NCBI GenBank assembly: GCA_013695405.1
Contig: JACDAO010000394.1
Coordinates: 1-9,970, forward strand
Direction of reading: 5' to 3'
Length of the DNA stretch: 9,970 nt
Source: Acidobacteriota bacterium
Lineage (GTDB): Bacteria > Acidobacteriota > Vicinamibacteria > Vicinamibacterales > Vicinamibacteraceae
The translations under genes were made by a program, and so were the position numbers. Below are positions 1-7,633 of this stretch, piece by piece; the first letter of the stretch is position 1; each line of letters starts with the position of its first letter. The notes under the pieces were generated by a model. It did no database searches. It was not told the origin of the DNA and worked only from the letters and a program-made list of their open reading frames with translations.

Positions 1-942
1 CGGCGATGTCATGCGCGCGACGGTCAATGGCGACAGGATCCTGACGCCCTCGATCTGCCCGCCGTTGAGCAGCATCCGACAGAAACGCGCGAGATCGGCG
101 GCGGTGGTGAACATCCCGGCGTGCCCGGCGACGTTGTCCATGCGACGCGCGGTCGGGTCGTGCACCGTGCCGCGCAGCCAGGTCCCGCTTGGATCGCCGC
201 ACGGGAATCCGTAGATGCTGCAGCGCTCGGTCGGAGCGATCCGGCTGGCCAGCGAGGCCGGTGGACGGAACATCGTGTCGCGCATCCGCAGCGGGTCGAA
301 GATCCGGCGCTTGGCGAAGACATCGAGCGGCTCTCCCGAGATCACGCCGACCAGGTGCCCGAGCAGGAAGAAGTTGATGTCCGAGTAGATCACCCGCTCG
401 TCGGGCCGCGCCACCGGCACCTCGTCGAGCGCCTTGCTGATCGCCAGCGCGTAGCCGTGCCACTCCGGTGTGAATTCGAGGTCCGGGCGCAGTCCCGAGG
501 TGTGGGTCAACAGGTGACGGATGGTGATGTCGCGCTTGCTGTAGCGTTCGAAGCCCGGCAGGTGCGTCGCGACCCGATCGCTCAGACGGAGCCGACCCTC
601 CTCGACCAGCAGCATCACCGATGTGGTCGTGGCGATGACCTTGGTCAGCGAGGCGGCGTCGAAGATCGTGTCGGCGGTCATCGGCTCGGGCGACGGCTGC
701 ACGGCGCGCTGCCCAATCGAGGCCTGCCACACTACAACGTTCTCGGTGCCGATCGCGACCACCGCGCCGGGCAGTTCCTTGCGCGCCACCGCTTCCTCGA
801 CCAGTGCGGTGATGCGCGCCAATCGCGGCCGGTCGATGCGCGACGCGGCCGCGCCGGCTCTCGGCCTCGTCTGTGCCGTGACCGGAACGACACCGATTAC
901 GCCGACGACGCACCACGCCACGGTTGCTGCCGCAAGTCGCAT
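1..942 (-). CDS. Exported serine hydrolase, beta-lactamase/PBP-like family (3' end beyond window)
   Basis: The reading frame is open from an ATG at 942 down to base 1, giving the first 314 residues; the C-terminus lies outside the window. Residues 1-23 form a signal peptide (MRLAAA, hydrophobic core, likely cut after VTA), so the protein is periplasmic or secreted. The beta-lactamase/transpeptidase-like fold is shown by the SLTK motif at 98-101 (nucleophile Ser98 and Lys101), the YSD motif at 186-188 followed by INFFLLG, and the GHAGMFTTAADLARF block at 273-287, typical of the serine hydrolase group that includes E. coli YfeW and the hydrolase half of some NagZ fusions. Members are esterases, D-amino-acid peptidases or beta-lactamases; the substrate cannot be told here. 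The ATG is 8 bases after a perfect TATAAT box, which supports this start and suggests a leaderless message. The gene is divergent from the beta-oxidation operon and need not be functionally related to it. Confidence 0.9.
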   Translation of the reverse strand, partial: MRLAAATVAWCVVGVIGVVPVTAQTRPRAGAAASRIDRPRLARITALVEEAVARKELPGAVVAIGTENVVVWQASIGQRAVQPSPEPMTADTIFDAASLTKVIATTTSVMLLVEEGRLRLSDRVATHLPGFERYSKRDITIRHLLTHTSGLRPDLEFTPEWHGYALAISKALDEVPVARPDERVIYSDINFFLLGHLVGVISGEPLDVFAKRRIFDPLRMRDTMFRPPASLASRIAPTERCSIYGFPCGDPSGTWLRGTVHDPTARRMDNVAGHAGMFTTAADLARFCRMLLNGGQIEGVRILSPLTVARMTSP

Positions 943-950
943 AGCCGCGA

Positions 951-956
951 ATTATA
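951..956 (-). promoter_or_regulatory. -10 box (TATAAT) for the serine hydrolase gene
   Basis: On the minus strand a perfect TATAAT ends 8 bases before the ATG at 942. Transcription would begin at or a base or two before the start codon, giving a leaderless or near-leaderless mRNA. No convincing -35 element is visible 16-18 bases upstream, and no Shine-Dalgarno sequence lies between the box and the ATG. Confidence 0.55.
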
Positions 957-990
957 GGCGCCAGGGCCCGCCGGTCCGCGCGGCAGCGTC

Positions 991-996
991 TAGAAT
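991..996 (+). promoter_or_regulatory. -10-like box (TAGAAT) for the beta-oxidation operon
   Basis: TAGAAT differs from TATAAT at one base and lies 10 bases before the GTG at 1007. It overlaps the alternative ATG at 995, so if it is the real -10 box the ATG cannot be transcribed as a start codon and the GTG is the start. No clear -35 element is seen. The minus-strand TATAAT at 951-956 is only 34 bases away, so the two promoters would share polymerase footprints. Confidence 0.4.
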
Positions 997-1006
997 GGCC
1001 GCACCC

Positions 1007-3298
1007 GTGACTTCCCCCCTGCGAACCGCCGTCGTCGTCGGGGCCGGCACGATGGGCGCACAGATTGCCGCGCACCTGGCCAACGCCGGTGTGGACGTCC
1101 ACCTGCTCGACGTCGATGCCGCCACCGCCGCCGCCGGTTGGAAACGCGCGCTGGCGCTCAAGCCCGACCCGCTGTTCACCGCGGCCCACGCGCGCCTGGT
1201 GCAAACCGGCAGCCTCGCCGACGGGGCCACGCTGTTCGGACGCGCCGACTGGGTCGTCGAGGCGATCGTCGAGCGCCCGGAGCCGAAGCGCGCGCTGTTC
1301 GCGCAGATCGATCAGCAGCGCGGCGCCAGGACTGTGGTCACCTCGAACACCTCCGGCCTGCCCGTCGCCGGCTTGATCGAGGGCCGGTCGGAAGCCTTTG
1401 GCCGGCACTTCCTGGGCACACACTTCTTCAATCCGCCGCGCTACATGCCGCTGGTCGAGATGATCGCCGTCCCCGCCACCGATTCGGGCGTGCTCGACCG
1501 CGTCCGGTACTGGCTCGAGCAGCGCCTCGGCCGCAGCGTGGTGCCGGCCAGGGACTCGCCCAACTTCATCGCCAACCACATCGGCCTGTACGGCCTGTTC
1601 CGGGTGCTGCATGCCTGGCAGGACGGGTCGTTCGACATCGACACGGTCGATGCGCTGACCGGGCCGCTGATCGGCCGGCCGAAGAGCGCGACGTTTCGCA
1701 CCCTCGACATCACCGGTCTCGACGTCGCCGCGCAGGTCGCAGGCAACTTCGCGGCGCGCCTCGACGACCGAGACCTCCAGGCGTTGTTCGCGCTGCCGCC
1801 GCACGTCGCGACGATGCTCGAGCGGGGTTTGATCGGCGAGAAGGCCGGACAGGGCTTCTTCACGCGTGTCAAGCGCCACGGCGACGCCGTCATCGAGGTG
1901 CTCGATCCAGAGACGATGACCTACGTTGCCAGGACGCCCGTGCAGCGCCCGGTGCTCGAGCGGCTCCGCGAGCAGCCAGGCGGGCTCGCCGCGCGACTCT
2001 CGGCCTTGCTGCTCGGCGACGGCGAGGAGAGCGACTTCACCCGCGCCACGCTCGGCGACACCCTGCTGTACACAGCCCGGGTCTGGGCCGACATCGCGCA
2101 CCACGTCGACGACGTCGATCGGGCGATGCGGTGGGGCTTCGGCTGGGAGGTCGGGCCGTTCGAGATTATCGACGCCGTCGGCATCCGCCAGTTGCTGGGC
2201 GCCATGCAGGCCGACCCGCCGCCGCTGCTGGCACACGCCCTGTCAGCAGGCCGCAACACCGTGCGCGACGCGAGCGACGCGTTCCACGCTGACCCGGCGC
2301 ACCTGCTCATCCTGCCGGCCGCCCGCGCCCGCCGCATCGTCGCCGCCAATGCGGCGGCGTCGGTGCTCGACACCGGCGACGGCATCTTTGCGGTCGAGCT
2401 GCACTCGAAGATCAACGCCATTGGTGGCGATACCCTGGCGATGATCGCGGCCGGCATCGACGCGGCCGAGCGTGAGGGCATCGGCCTGATGGTCGGCACC
2501 CAGGGCGCGGCGTTCTCGGCCGGCGCCAACCTGATGCTGTTGCTGATGGAGGCGCAGGAAGGCGAGTGGGAGGCGATCGACGCGATGGTCCGCGCCTTTC
2601 AACACACGGTCCTCCGCCTGCGCGACGCGGAGGTGCCGGTGGTGCTCGCGACGCATGGCCTGACGCTCGGCGGCGCCTGCGAGATGGCGCTGCACGCCTG
2701 CGGCGTGCAGGCCTCGGCCGAGACACACATGGGACTGGTCGAGGTCGGGGTCGGGCTGATTCCGGCCGGTGGCGGTACCAAGGAGATGCTGTGGCGCGCG
2801 ATGCGCAATGCGGCCAGTCATCGCGGCAACCTGGTCCCGCTGGTGCAGCGGGTCTTCGAGACGATCGGCTTCGGCACGGTGTCGACCAGCGCCGCTCACG
2901 CCCGCGACCTCGGCCTGCTCGACGAGGGCGACGGAGTGACGATGCAACGCAGCCGGTTGCACGCCGACGCACGCGAGATGGTCAGGGCCAAGGCGGTCGG
3001 CTACACCGCCGGACGCGCGCCGGCGACAATCCCGGTCGGCGGCCCGGACATGCTGGCGGCCTTGCAACTCGGGGTGCACCTGGCCTCGCGGGCCGGGCGG
3101 ATCAGCGAACACGACGCGCTGATCGGCCGCAAGCTGGCGTGGGTACTTGCGGGCGGTGACGTGCCGCACGCCACCGACGTGCCCGAGTCGCACCTGCTCG
3201 ATCTCGAGCGCGAGGCGTTTCTCAGCCTGTGCGGTGAGCCGCGCACCCAGCAGCGCATCGCGCACACGCTCGGCACCGGCCGCACGCTGAGAAACTGA
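1007..3298 (+). CDS. fadN: FadN-type 3-hydroxyacyl-CoA dehydrogenase / enoyl-CoA hydratase
   Basis: Bifunctional beta-oxidation enzyme of about 763 residues: it hydrates trans-2-enoyl-CoA and oxidises the 3-hydroxyacyl-CoA with NAD. Numbering from the GTG at 1007, the NAD-binding dehydrogenase domain comes first, with GAGTMG at 12-17 and catalytic pair His139 (in GTHFFNP) and Glu151, spaced 12 apart as in human HAD. A dehydrogenase C-terminal region follows to about 450, then a crotonase domain from about 455, with oxyanion-hole motif FSAGANL at 503-509 and both catalytic glutamates kept (Glu559 in GGACEM, Glu579 in GLVEVGVGLIP). Dehydrogenase-first order and length fit Bacillus FadN (about 790 residues) and are the reverse of E. 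coli FadB. GTG 1007 is preferred because the in-frame ATG at 995 sits inside a likely -10 box; an open frame extending to 623 is antisense to the neighbouring hydrolase and is not believed. It is the first gene of the operon. Confidence 0.92.
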   Translation: MTSPLRTAVVVGAGTMGAQIAAHLANAGVDVHLLDVDAATAAAGWKRALALKPDPLFTAAHARLVQTGSLADGATLFGRADWVVEAIVERPEPKRALFAQIDQQRGARTVVTSNTSGLPVAGLIEGRSEAFGRHFLGTHFFNPPRYMPLVEMIAVPATDSGVLDRVRYWLEQRLGRSVVPARDSPNFIANHIGLYGLFRVLHAWQDGSFDIDTVDALTGPLIGRPKSATFRTLDITGLDVAAQVAGNFAARLDDRDLQALFALPPHVATMLERGLIGEKAGQGFFTRVKRHGDAVIEVLDPETMTYVARTPVQRPVLERLREQPGGLAARLSALLLGDGEESDFTRATLGDTLLYTARVWADIAHHVDDVDRAMRWGFGWEVGPFEIIDAVGIRQLLGAMQADPPPLLAHALSAGRNTVRDASDAFHADPAHLLILPAARARRIVAANAAASVLDTGDGIFAVELHSKINAIGGDTLAMIAAGIDAAEREGIGLMVGTQGAAFSAGANLMLLLMEAQEGEWEAIDAMVRAFQHTVLRLRDAEVPVVLATHGLTLGGACEMALHACGVQASAETHMGLVEVGVGLIPAGGGTKEMLWRAMRNAASHRGNLVPLVQRVFETIGFGTVSTSAAHARDLGLLDEGDGVTMQRSRLHADAREMVRAKAVGYTAGRAPATIPVGGPDMLAALQLGVHLASRAGRISEHDALIGRKLAWVLAGGDVPHATDVPESHLLDLEREAFLSLCGEPRTQQRIAHTLGTGRTLRN

Positions 3299-4065
3299 TG
3301 GTGGTCACCGGACGTGGACCGGCGATGCTGATGATTCCCGGCATTCAGGGCCGATGGGAGTGGATGGCGCCGGCGGTCGACACCCTGGGGGCGCGGCTGC
3401 GGGTCGGCAGCTATTCGCTGAGCGGCGAGCCGGAGTCTGTGCCGCCGCAGATTGCGCGGACCTTCGACGACCTGGTGCGTCAGGCTCTGAACGCGCTGAC
3501 CCGGCTGACCGACGCGCCGGCAGTGGTGTGCGGCGTCTCGTACGGCGCGCTGATCGCGCTGCGCCTGGCAGCGAGATATCCCGAACGCGTCCGCGCGCTG
3601 GTGCTGGCCTCCCCGCTCAATGCCGACTTCGCGCCCGACGCCCGAATCCGCGGCTGGGTGGCGCATCCGTACCTGATGGCGCCGGCGTTTCTGGCTGGCT
3701 CACCTGGCCGCACGCTGCCGGAGATTCGGGCCGCGCACGACGGGCGATGGCTGCGTGCCGCGCTCGGCCTGCTCGCGCGCGTGGCGCGAGCGCCGCATTC
3801 GCCCGGACGGATGGCCGCGCGGTTGCGCATGCTGGACGGGGAGGATCTGGTCAGCGACTGCCGCGCGGTGCGCCAGCCGACCCTGCTGGTGACCGGCGAG
3901 CCGGTTCTCGATCTGATCGTGCCGGCGGACGCCAGTTGCCGCATGCTGGACTGGATCCCCGACGTCCGCCACGTGACGCTGCGTCGCACCGGGCACTGGG
4001 GACTGGTGACCAGGCGCGAGGCCTTTGCCACCCAGGTCCACGCCTTTCTGGAGACACTGCCATGA
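3298..4065 (+). CDS. Alpha/beta hydrolase within the beta-oxidation operon
   Basis: A 255-residue alpha/beta-hydrolase-fold protein without signal peptide, so cytoplasmic. The nucleophile elbow is GVSYG at 79-83 (Ser81), the acid is probably Asp205 (GEPVLDLIVP), and the base is His233 (RTGHWG), giving a complete Ser-Asp-His triad in the expected order. The PGIQG segment at 14-18 is the likely oxyanion-hole loop. A cap region lies around 120-175. Its ATG shares the A of the preceding fadN stop (TGATG), and its own stop overlaps the thiolase start (ATGA), so translation is probably coupled on both sides. The position between fadN and fadA suggests a task in acyl-CoA or lipid breakdown, such as acyl-CoA thioesterase or esterase, but family membership alone does not fix the substrate. 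Confidence 0.9.
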   Translation: MVVTGRGPAMLMIPGIQGRWEWMAPAVDTLGARLRVGSYSLSGEPESVPPQIARTFDDLVRQALNALTRLTDAPAVVCGVSYGALIALRLAARYPERVRALVLASPLNADFAPDARIRGWVAHPYLMAPAFLAGSPGRTLPEIRAAHDGRWLRAALGLLARVARAPHSPGRMAARLRMLDGEDLVSDCRAVRQPTLLVTGEPVLDLIVPADASCRMLDWIPDVRHVTLRRTGHWGLVTRREAFATQVHAFLETLP

Positions 4066-5243
4066 CCGATGCCGTGATCGTCTCCGCGGCGCGAACGCCG
4101 GTCGGCAAGGCGCCGCTCGGACAGTTCCGCTACGCGCGTCCCGACGACCTCGCCGCGATGGCGCTGCGGGCGGTGCTCGACCGTGCGCCGGCGATTGATC
4201 CGGCGACGGTGGACGATGTGGTGATCGGCTGTGCGATGCCTGAGGCCGAACAGGGCATGAACGTCGCGCGCATCGCCAGCCTCCGCGCCGGGGTGCCGCA
4301 CGACGCGTCGGCGGTCACGGTCAACCGCTTCTGTGCCTCGGGGCTGGAAGCCATCGTCTGCGCTGTCGATCGGATTGGCGCCGGCAGGGCCGACGTGGTG
4401 CTGGCCGGCGGCACCGAGTCGATGAGTCTGGTGCCGATGGGCGGCCACAAGATCGCGCCGAATCCGGACCTGATGCGCAGCCATCCCGACGTCTATCTCT
4501 CGACCGGGCTGGTGGCCGAGACCCACGCGCGAGAGTACGGCATCGATCGCGATGCGCAGGACGCGTACGCACTCGAGAGTCATCGGCGCGCCGTGGCGGC
4601 AATCGACGCCGGACGCTTCGCGCCGGAGATGGTGGCGGTGCCGACGACCCGGATCGGCGGCGCGGCCGCGACCAGTGCGCTGGCGATCGAGCAGGTGCTG
4701 GTGGAGAGCGACGAAGGGCCACGGCGCGACACCTCGATGGACGCGCTCGCACGGCTGCGACCGGCATTTCTGGTCAACGGCACGGTGACGGCGGGCAACT
4801 CGTCGCAGATGAGCGACGGTGCGGCGGCAGTGCTGGTGCTGAGCGCGGCCAGGGCCCGCGAGGTCGGACTGATGCCACTGGCACGGTTGGTGGCGTATGC
4901 AACCGCCGGCGTCGAGCCCGAGCGCTTCGGGATCGGCCCGGTGCCGGCGATCCGCAAGGTGCTGCGGCGGGCTGGCTTGTCGCTGGCCGAGATCGACCTG
5001 GTCGAGCTCAACGAGGCGTTTGCCAGTCAGGTGCTGGCCTGCGCCAGGGACCTCGACCTCGACCGGTCGCGCCTGAACGTCAACGGCGGCGCGATCGCGC
5101 TGGGCCATCCGCTCGGCTGCACCGGCGCGCGGCTGACCGTCTCGCTGCTGCACGAGATGGCTCGTCGGCAGGCACGCTACGGCCTCGTCAGCATGTGCGT
5201 CGGCGGCGGCATGGGTGCCGCGGCGGTGTTCGAGCGACTCTGA
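4062..5243 (+). CDS. fadA: FadA-type acetyl-CoA acyltransferase (3-ketoacyl-CoA thiolase)
   Basis: Thiolase of 393 residues, the usual family length. It cleaves 3-ketoacyl-CoA with CoA to give acetyl-CoA and a shortened acyl-CoA, the last step of beta-oxidation. All catalytic residues are present: acyl-accepting Cys91 (NRFCASG), NEAF at 317-320, His349 ([11 protein letters not shown]) and Cys379 (CVGGGMG). The N-terminal [13 protein letters not shown] and the GGTESMS block at 116-122 are typical of degradative thiolases. The ATG at 4062 overlaps the hydrolase stop as ATGA and has GGAG eight bases upstream, which fixes the start; the open frame continuing further upstream is the shadow of the hydrolase gene. 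A biosynthetic acetoacetyl-CoA thiolase is possible from sequence alone, but the fadN and fadE neighbours favour beta-oxidation. Confidence 0.94.
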   Translation: MTDAVIVSAARTPVGKAPLGQFRYARPDDLAAMALRAVLDRAPAIDPATVDDVVIGCAMPEAEQGMNVARIASLRAGVPHDASAVTVNRFCASGLEAIVCAVDRIGAGRADVVLAGGTESMSLVPMGGHKIAPNPDLMRSHPDVYLSTGLVAETHAREYGIDRDAQDAYALESHRRAVAAIDAGRFAPEMVAVPTTRIGGAAATSALAIEQVLVESDEGPRRDTSMDALARLRPAFLVNGTVTAGNSSQMSDGAAAVLVLSAARAREVGLMPLARLVAYATAGVEPERFGIGPVPAIRKVLRRAGLSLAEIDLVELNEAFASQVLACARDLDLDRSRLNVNGGAIALGHPLGCTGARLTVSLLHEMARRQARYGLVSMCVGGGMGAAAVFERL

Positions 5244-7021
5244 TGCCTCTCTCGCAACCTGGCGGCGCGTGGCTGATCGGCGAGACGTCGCCGGGCGACG
5301 TCTTCGCGCCCGAGGATCGCAGCGGCGAGCAGCGGATGATCGCGGCCACCGCCCAGGCCTTCGTGGACGGCGAGGTCGCGCCGCGACGGGACGCGCTCGA
5401 GGCGAAGGACTGGGGCGTCGCGCGCGGCTTGTTGCGCGGCGCCGGTGAACTCGGCCTGCTCGGCGCGGACGTGCCCGAGGAACTCGGCGGCGTCGGCCTG
5501 GACGTGGTCAGCTCGGTGCAGGTGTCCGAGGCGATGGGCCGGCAGGCCTCATTCGGGACCACCGTCGGCGCGCACACCGGGCTGTGCGTGATCCCCCTCT
5601 TGTGGTTCGGCACCGAGGCACAGCGCGCACACTATCTGCCGCGGTTAACCAGCGGCGAGCTGGTCGGTGCCTACGCGCTCAGCGAGGCGGGCTCGGGATC
5701 CGACGCGCTCGGCGCCCGCGCCGTCGCCACACCGCTGCCGGCCGGCGGCTTCGAGTTGCACGGCGAGAAGCTGTGGATCACCAATGGCGGCTTTGCCGAT
5801 CTGTTCGTCGTGTTCGCGAAAGTCGACGGCGAGCGGTTCACGGCCTTCCTGGTGTCGCGCGACACGCCCGGCGTCAGCACCGGTCGCGAGGAACACAAGA
5901 TGGGGCTGCACGGCTCGTCGACCGCCTCGTTGCTGCTGCAGGGCGCGCGGGTCGGTGCGGAGGCCGTGCTCGGAGAGGTCGGCAAGGGCCACAAGGTCGC
6001 CTTCACGGTGCTGAACTACGGCCGGTTCAAGCTCGGCGCGATGACCGTCGGCGGCGCACGCCAGGGCTTGGCCGATGCCTCGCGCTACGCGGGGACGCGG
6101 CGACAGTTCGGCCAGCCGATCGCCAGCTTCGGCGCAATTCAGATGAAGTTGTCGGAAATGGCAGCGCGGATCTACGCAGCCGAGAGCGCGCTGTACCGCC
6201 TGGCTGGATCGGTCGAGCACGACGGGCAGACGCCGCACCCGGCGCGCGGCCAGGTGCTCGAGCAGCACGCCGTCGAAGCGTCAATCCTCAAGGTGCTGGC
6301 CAGCGAGACGCTCCAGTACGTGCTCGACGAGAACATCCAGATTCACGGCGGCAACGGCTTCGTCCGCGACTATCCAGCGGAGGGCTACTATCGCGACGCG
6401 CGCGTCAACCGCATCTTCGAGGGCACCAACGAGATCAACCGGTTGCTGCTTGCAGGGCAGTTGATCCGGCGCGCGGTCAAGGGCGAGGTGCCGCTGCTGG
6501 CGATGGCCCGGGCCCTGCCCGAGACCGTGCTGGCGCTGCCGGTGCAGGCGCCCGACGACCCCATCGCGCTGCTGCAGCACGTCAGTCGGGGGCTGCGCTC
6601 CGGCACGGTCCTGCTGCTCGGCGCGGCACTCCAGCGTTACGGCCAGGGTCTCTCGGAGGAGCAGGAAGTGCTGTTGTGGCTGGCTGACCTGGCGATCGAC
6701 GCCTACGCGGTCGACAGCGCCGCGCTGCGCGCGATTCGCCTGCAGCAGGGCACCGATGCCGACACCGCCGCCCGCCACCGCCATGTCGCGCTGCTGGTGG
6801 CCTGCGAATCGGCGATGCGGGCCGAGCTGGTGCTGCGCAGGGCGCTGCCCGCGGTCCTCGACGGCGACCTGCTGCGCGTCGGGCTGGCCGCCGCCAGACG
6901 ATTGCTCAAGCTGCCCGATCTCGATCAGCGGCCCTGGCGACGGGTGCTGGCCGCCGCCTGCGTCGATCGCAGCGGCGCGCTGTTCGGTGAGGCGCCGCGG
7001 CAGGGTATGCTTTCGGTGTGA
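5243..7021 (+). CDS. fadE: FadE-type acyl-CoA dehydrogenase
   Basis: FAD-dependent acyl-CoA dehydrogenase of 592 residues catalysing the first, alpha-beta desaturation step of beta-oxidation. The N-terminal helical domain (about 25-140) is followed by the YALSEAGSGSDA motif at 144-155 and WITNGG at 178-183 (flavin and substrate binding). The C-terminal helical domain carries RRQFGQPI at 286-293, IQIHGGNGF at 366-373 and the catalytic base Glu393 in IFEGTNEI. About 170 residues follow beyond the core, as in VLCAD-type enzymes and Bacillus FadE (about 594 residues), which suggests long-chain substrates and possibly membrane association or dimer contacts. The ATG at 5243 shares a base with the thiolase stop (TGATG). 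A longer open frame from 5195 would overlap the thiolase gene by about 50 bases and add nothing conserved, so it is rejected. Confidence 0.93.
   Translation: MPLSQPGGAWLIGETSPGDVFAPEDRSGEQRMIAATAQAFVDGEVAPRRDALEAKDWGVARGLLRGAGELGLLGADVPEELGGVGLDVVSSVQVSEAMGRQASFGTTVGAHTGLCVIPLLWFGTEAQRAHYLPRLTSGELVGAYALSEAGSGSDALGARAVATPLPAGGFELHGEKLWITNGGFADLFVVFAKVDGERFTAFLVSRDTPGVSTGREEHKMGLHGSSTASLLLQGARVGAEAVLGEVGKGHKVAFTVLNYGRFKLGAMTVGGARQGLADASRYAGTRRQFGQPIASFGAIQMKLSEMAARIYAAESALYRLAGSVEHDGQTPHPARGQVLEQHAVEASILKVLASETLQYVLDENIQIHGGNGFVRDYPAEGYYRDARVNRIFEGTNEINRLLLAGQLIRRAVKGEVPLLAMARALPETVLALPVQAPDDPIALLQHVSRGLRSGTVLLLGAALQRYGQGLSEEQEVLLWLADLAIDAYAVDSAALRAIRLQQGTDADTAARHRHVALLVACESAMRAELVLRRALPAVLDGDLLRVGLAAARRLLKLPDLDQRPWRRVLAAACVDRSGALFGEAPRQGMLSV
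7006..7011 (+). promoter_or_regulatory. Possible internal -10 box (TATGCT) before the DUF1684 gene
   Basis: TATGCT fits the TAnnnT pattern and ends 6 bases before the GTG at 7018, inside the last codons of fadE. Transcription from it would start at about the GTG and give a leaderless message for the lipoprotein. No good -35 element is visible. The box may be chance within coding sequence. Confidence 0.3.
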
Positions 7022-7620
7022 AGTCGCGCCTTCTGCTGCTGGTCGCGTCGAGCGCGCTGGCCGCCTGCTCGACACAGCCCCCGGTGCAGGACTACGCCGC
7101 CGAGGTCGCCGCCACCCGTGCCGCCAAGGACGCGATGTTCCTGCAGGCAGGCGATTCGCCGGTGCCTGCCACCGCCCGGGACCGGTTCGTGCCGCTCGCG
7201 TATTACGGCATCGACGACAGTTATCGCACGCCGGCCGCGCTGGTCCCTATCGACGAACGCGATGCGCCAGTGCTCGACATGCCGACGTCGACCGGACAGC
7301 GACGGCCGATGCGGCGGGCCGGCAAGCTGCAGTTCAGCCTGCGCGGGCAGCCGCACACGCTGACCGCATTCGTCTCGGCCGACGACCCGGGGCGGGAGCG
7401 CCTGTTCGTGCCGTTCCGGGATCTGACCGCCGGCGCCGAGACCTACCCGGCGGGCCGCTATCTCGATCTCGATCGCACGGCCACCGGGCTGTACGATCTC
7501 GACTTCAATCGCGCGTATCAGCCGTACTGCTACTTCGACAGCAGCTACGACTGCCCGATTCCGCCCCAGGAGAACCGGCTGCCCGTGCCGATCCGTGCGG
7601 GCGAACGGATGCGCTCCTGA
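7018..7620 (+). CDS. DUF1684 family lipoprotein
   Basis: A 200-residue protein starting at GTG 7018, which overlaps the fadE stop as GTGA. The N-terminus is a lipoprotein signal: basic Lys2 and Arg4, a leucine-rich core, and a lipobox LAAC with Cys17 as the lipidated residue, so it should be membrane anchored on the outer face. The mature part matches the DUF1684 pattern: YYGIDDSYR at 62-70, MPTSTGQRRPMRRAGKLQF at 88-106, LFVPFRDLTAGAETYPAGRYLDLD at 129-152, then LDFNRAYQPYCYF and the closing DCPIPPQENRLPVPIRAGE. Cys171 and Cys179 might form a disulfide. The function of this family is not established to my knowledge; no catalytic triad can be proposed from the sequence. Position after fadE could mean co-expression with lipid breakdown, or only run-through. 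Confidence 0.9.
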   Translation: MKSRLLLLVASSALAACSTQPPVQDYAAEVAATRAAKDAMFLQAGDSPVPATARDRFVPLAYYGIDDSYRTPAALVPIDERDAPVLDMPTSTGQRRPMRRAGKLQFSLRGQPHTLTAFVSADDPGRERLFVPFRDLTAGAETYPAGRYLDLDRTATGLYDLDFNRAYQPYCYFDSSYDCPIPPQENRLPVPIRAGERMRS

Positions 7621-7633
7621 CCGAGGCTGCCGC

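Noticed and set aside
121..957. Plus-strand 278-residue open frame
   Set aside because: It is Arg-rich, low-complexity antisense of the serine hydrolase, whose minus-strand frame shows signal peptide, SxxK and YSD motifs.
623..1006. N-terminal extension of the FadN-type enzyme, open in frame from an ATG at 623
   Set aside because: It is antisense to the serine hydrolase gene, has no conserved features, and the dehydrogenase domain begins right after the start at 1007.
3480..5153. Minus-strand 557-residue open frame
   Set aside because: It lies opposite the hydrolase and thiolase genes, which carry complete catalytic motifs; long antisense frames are common at this GC content.
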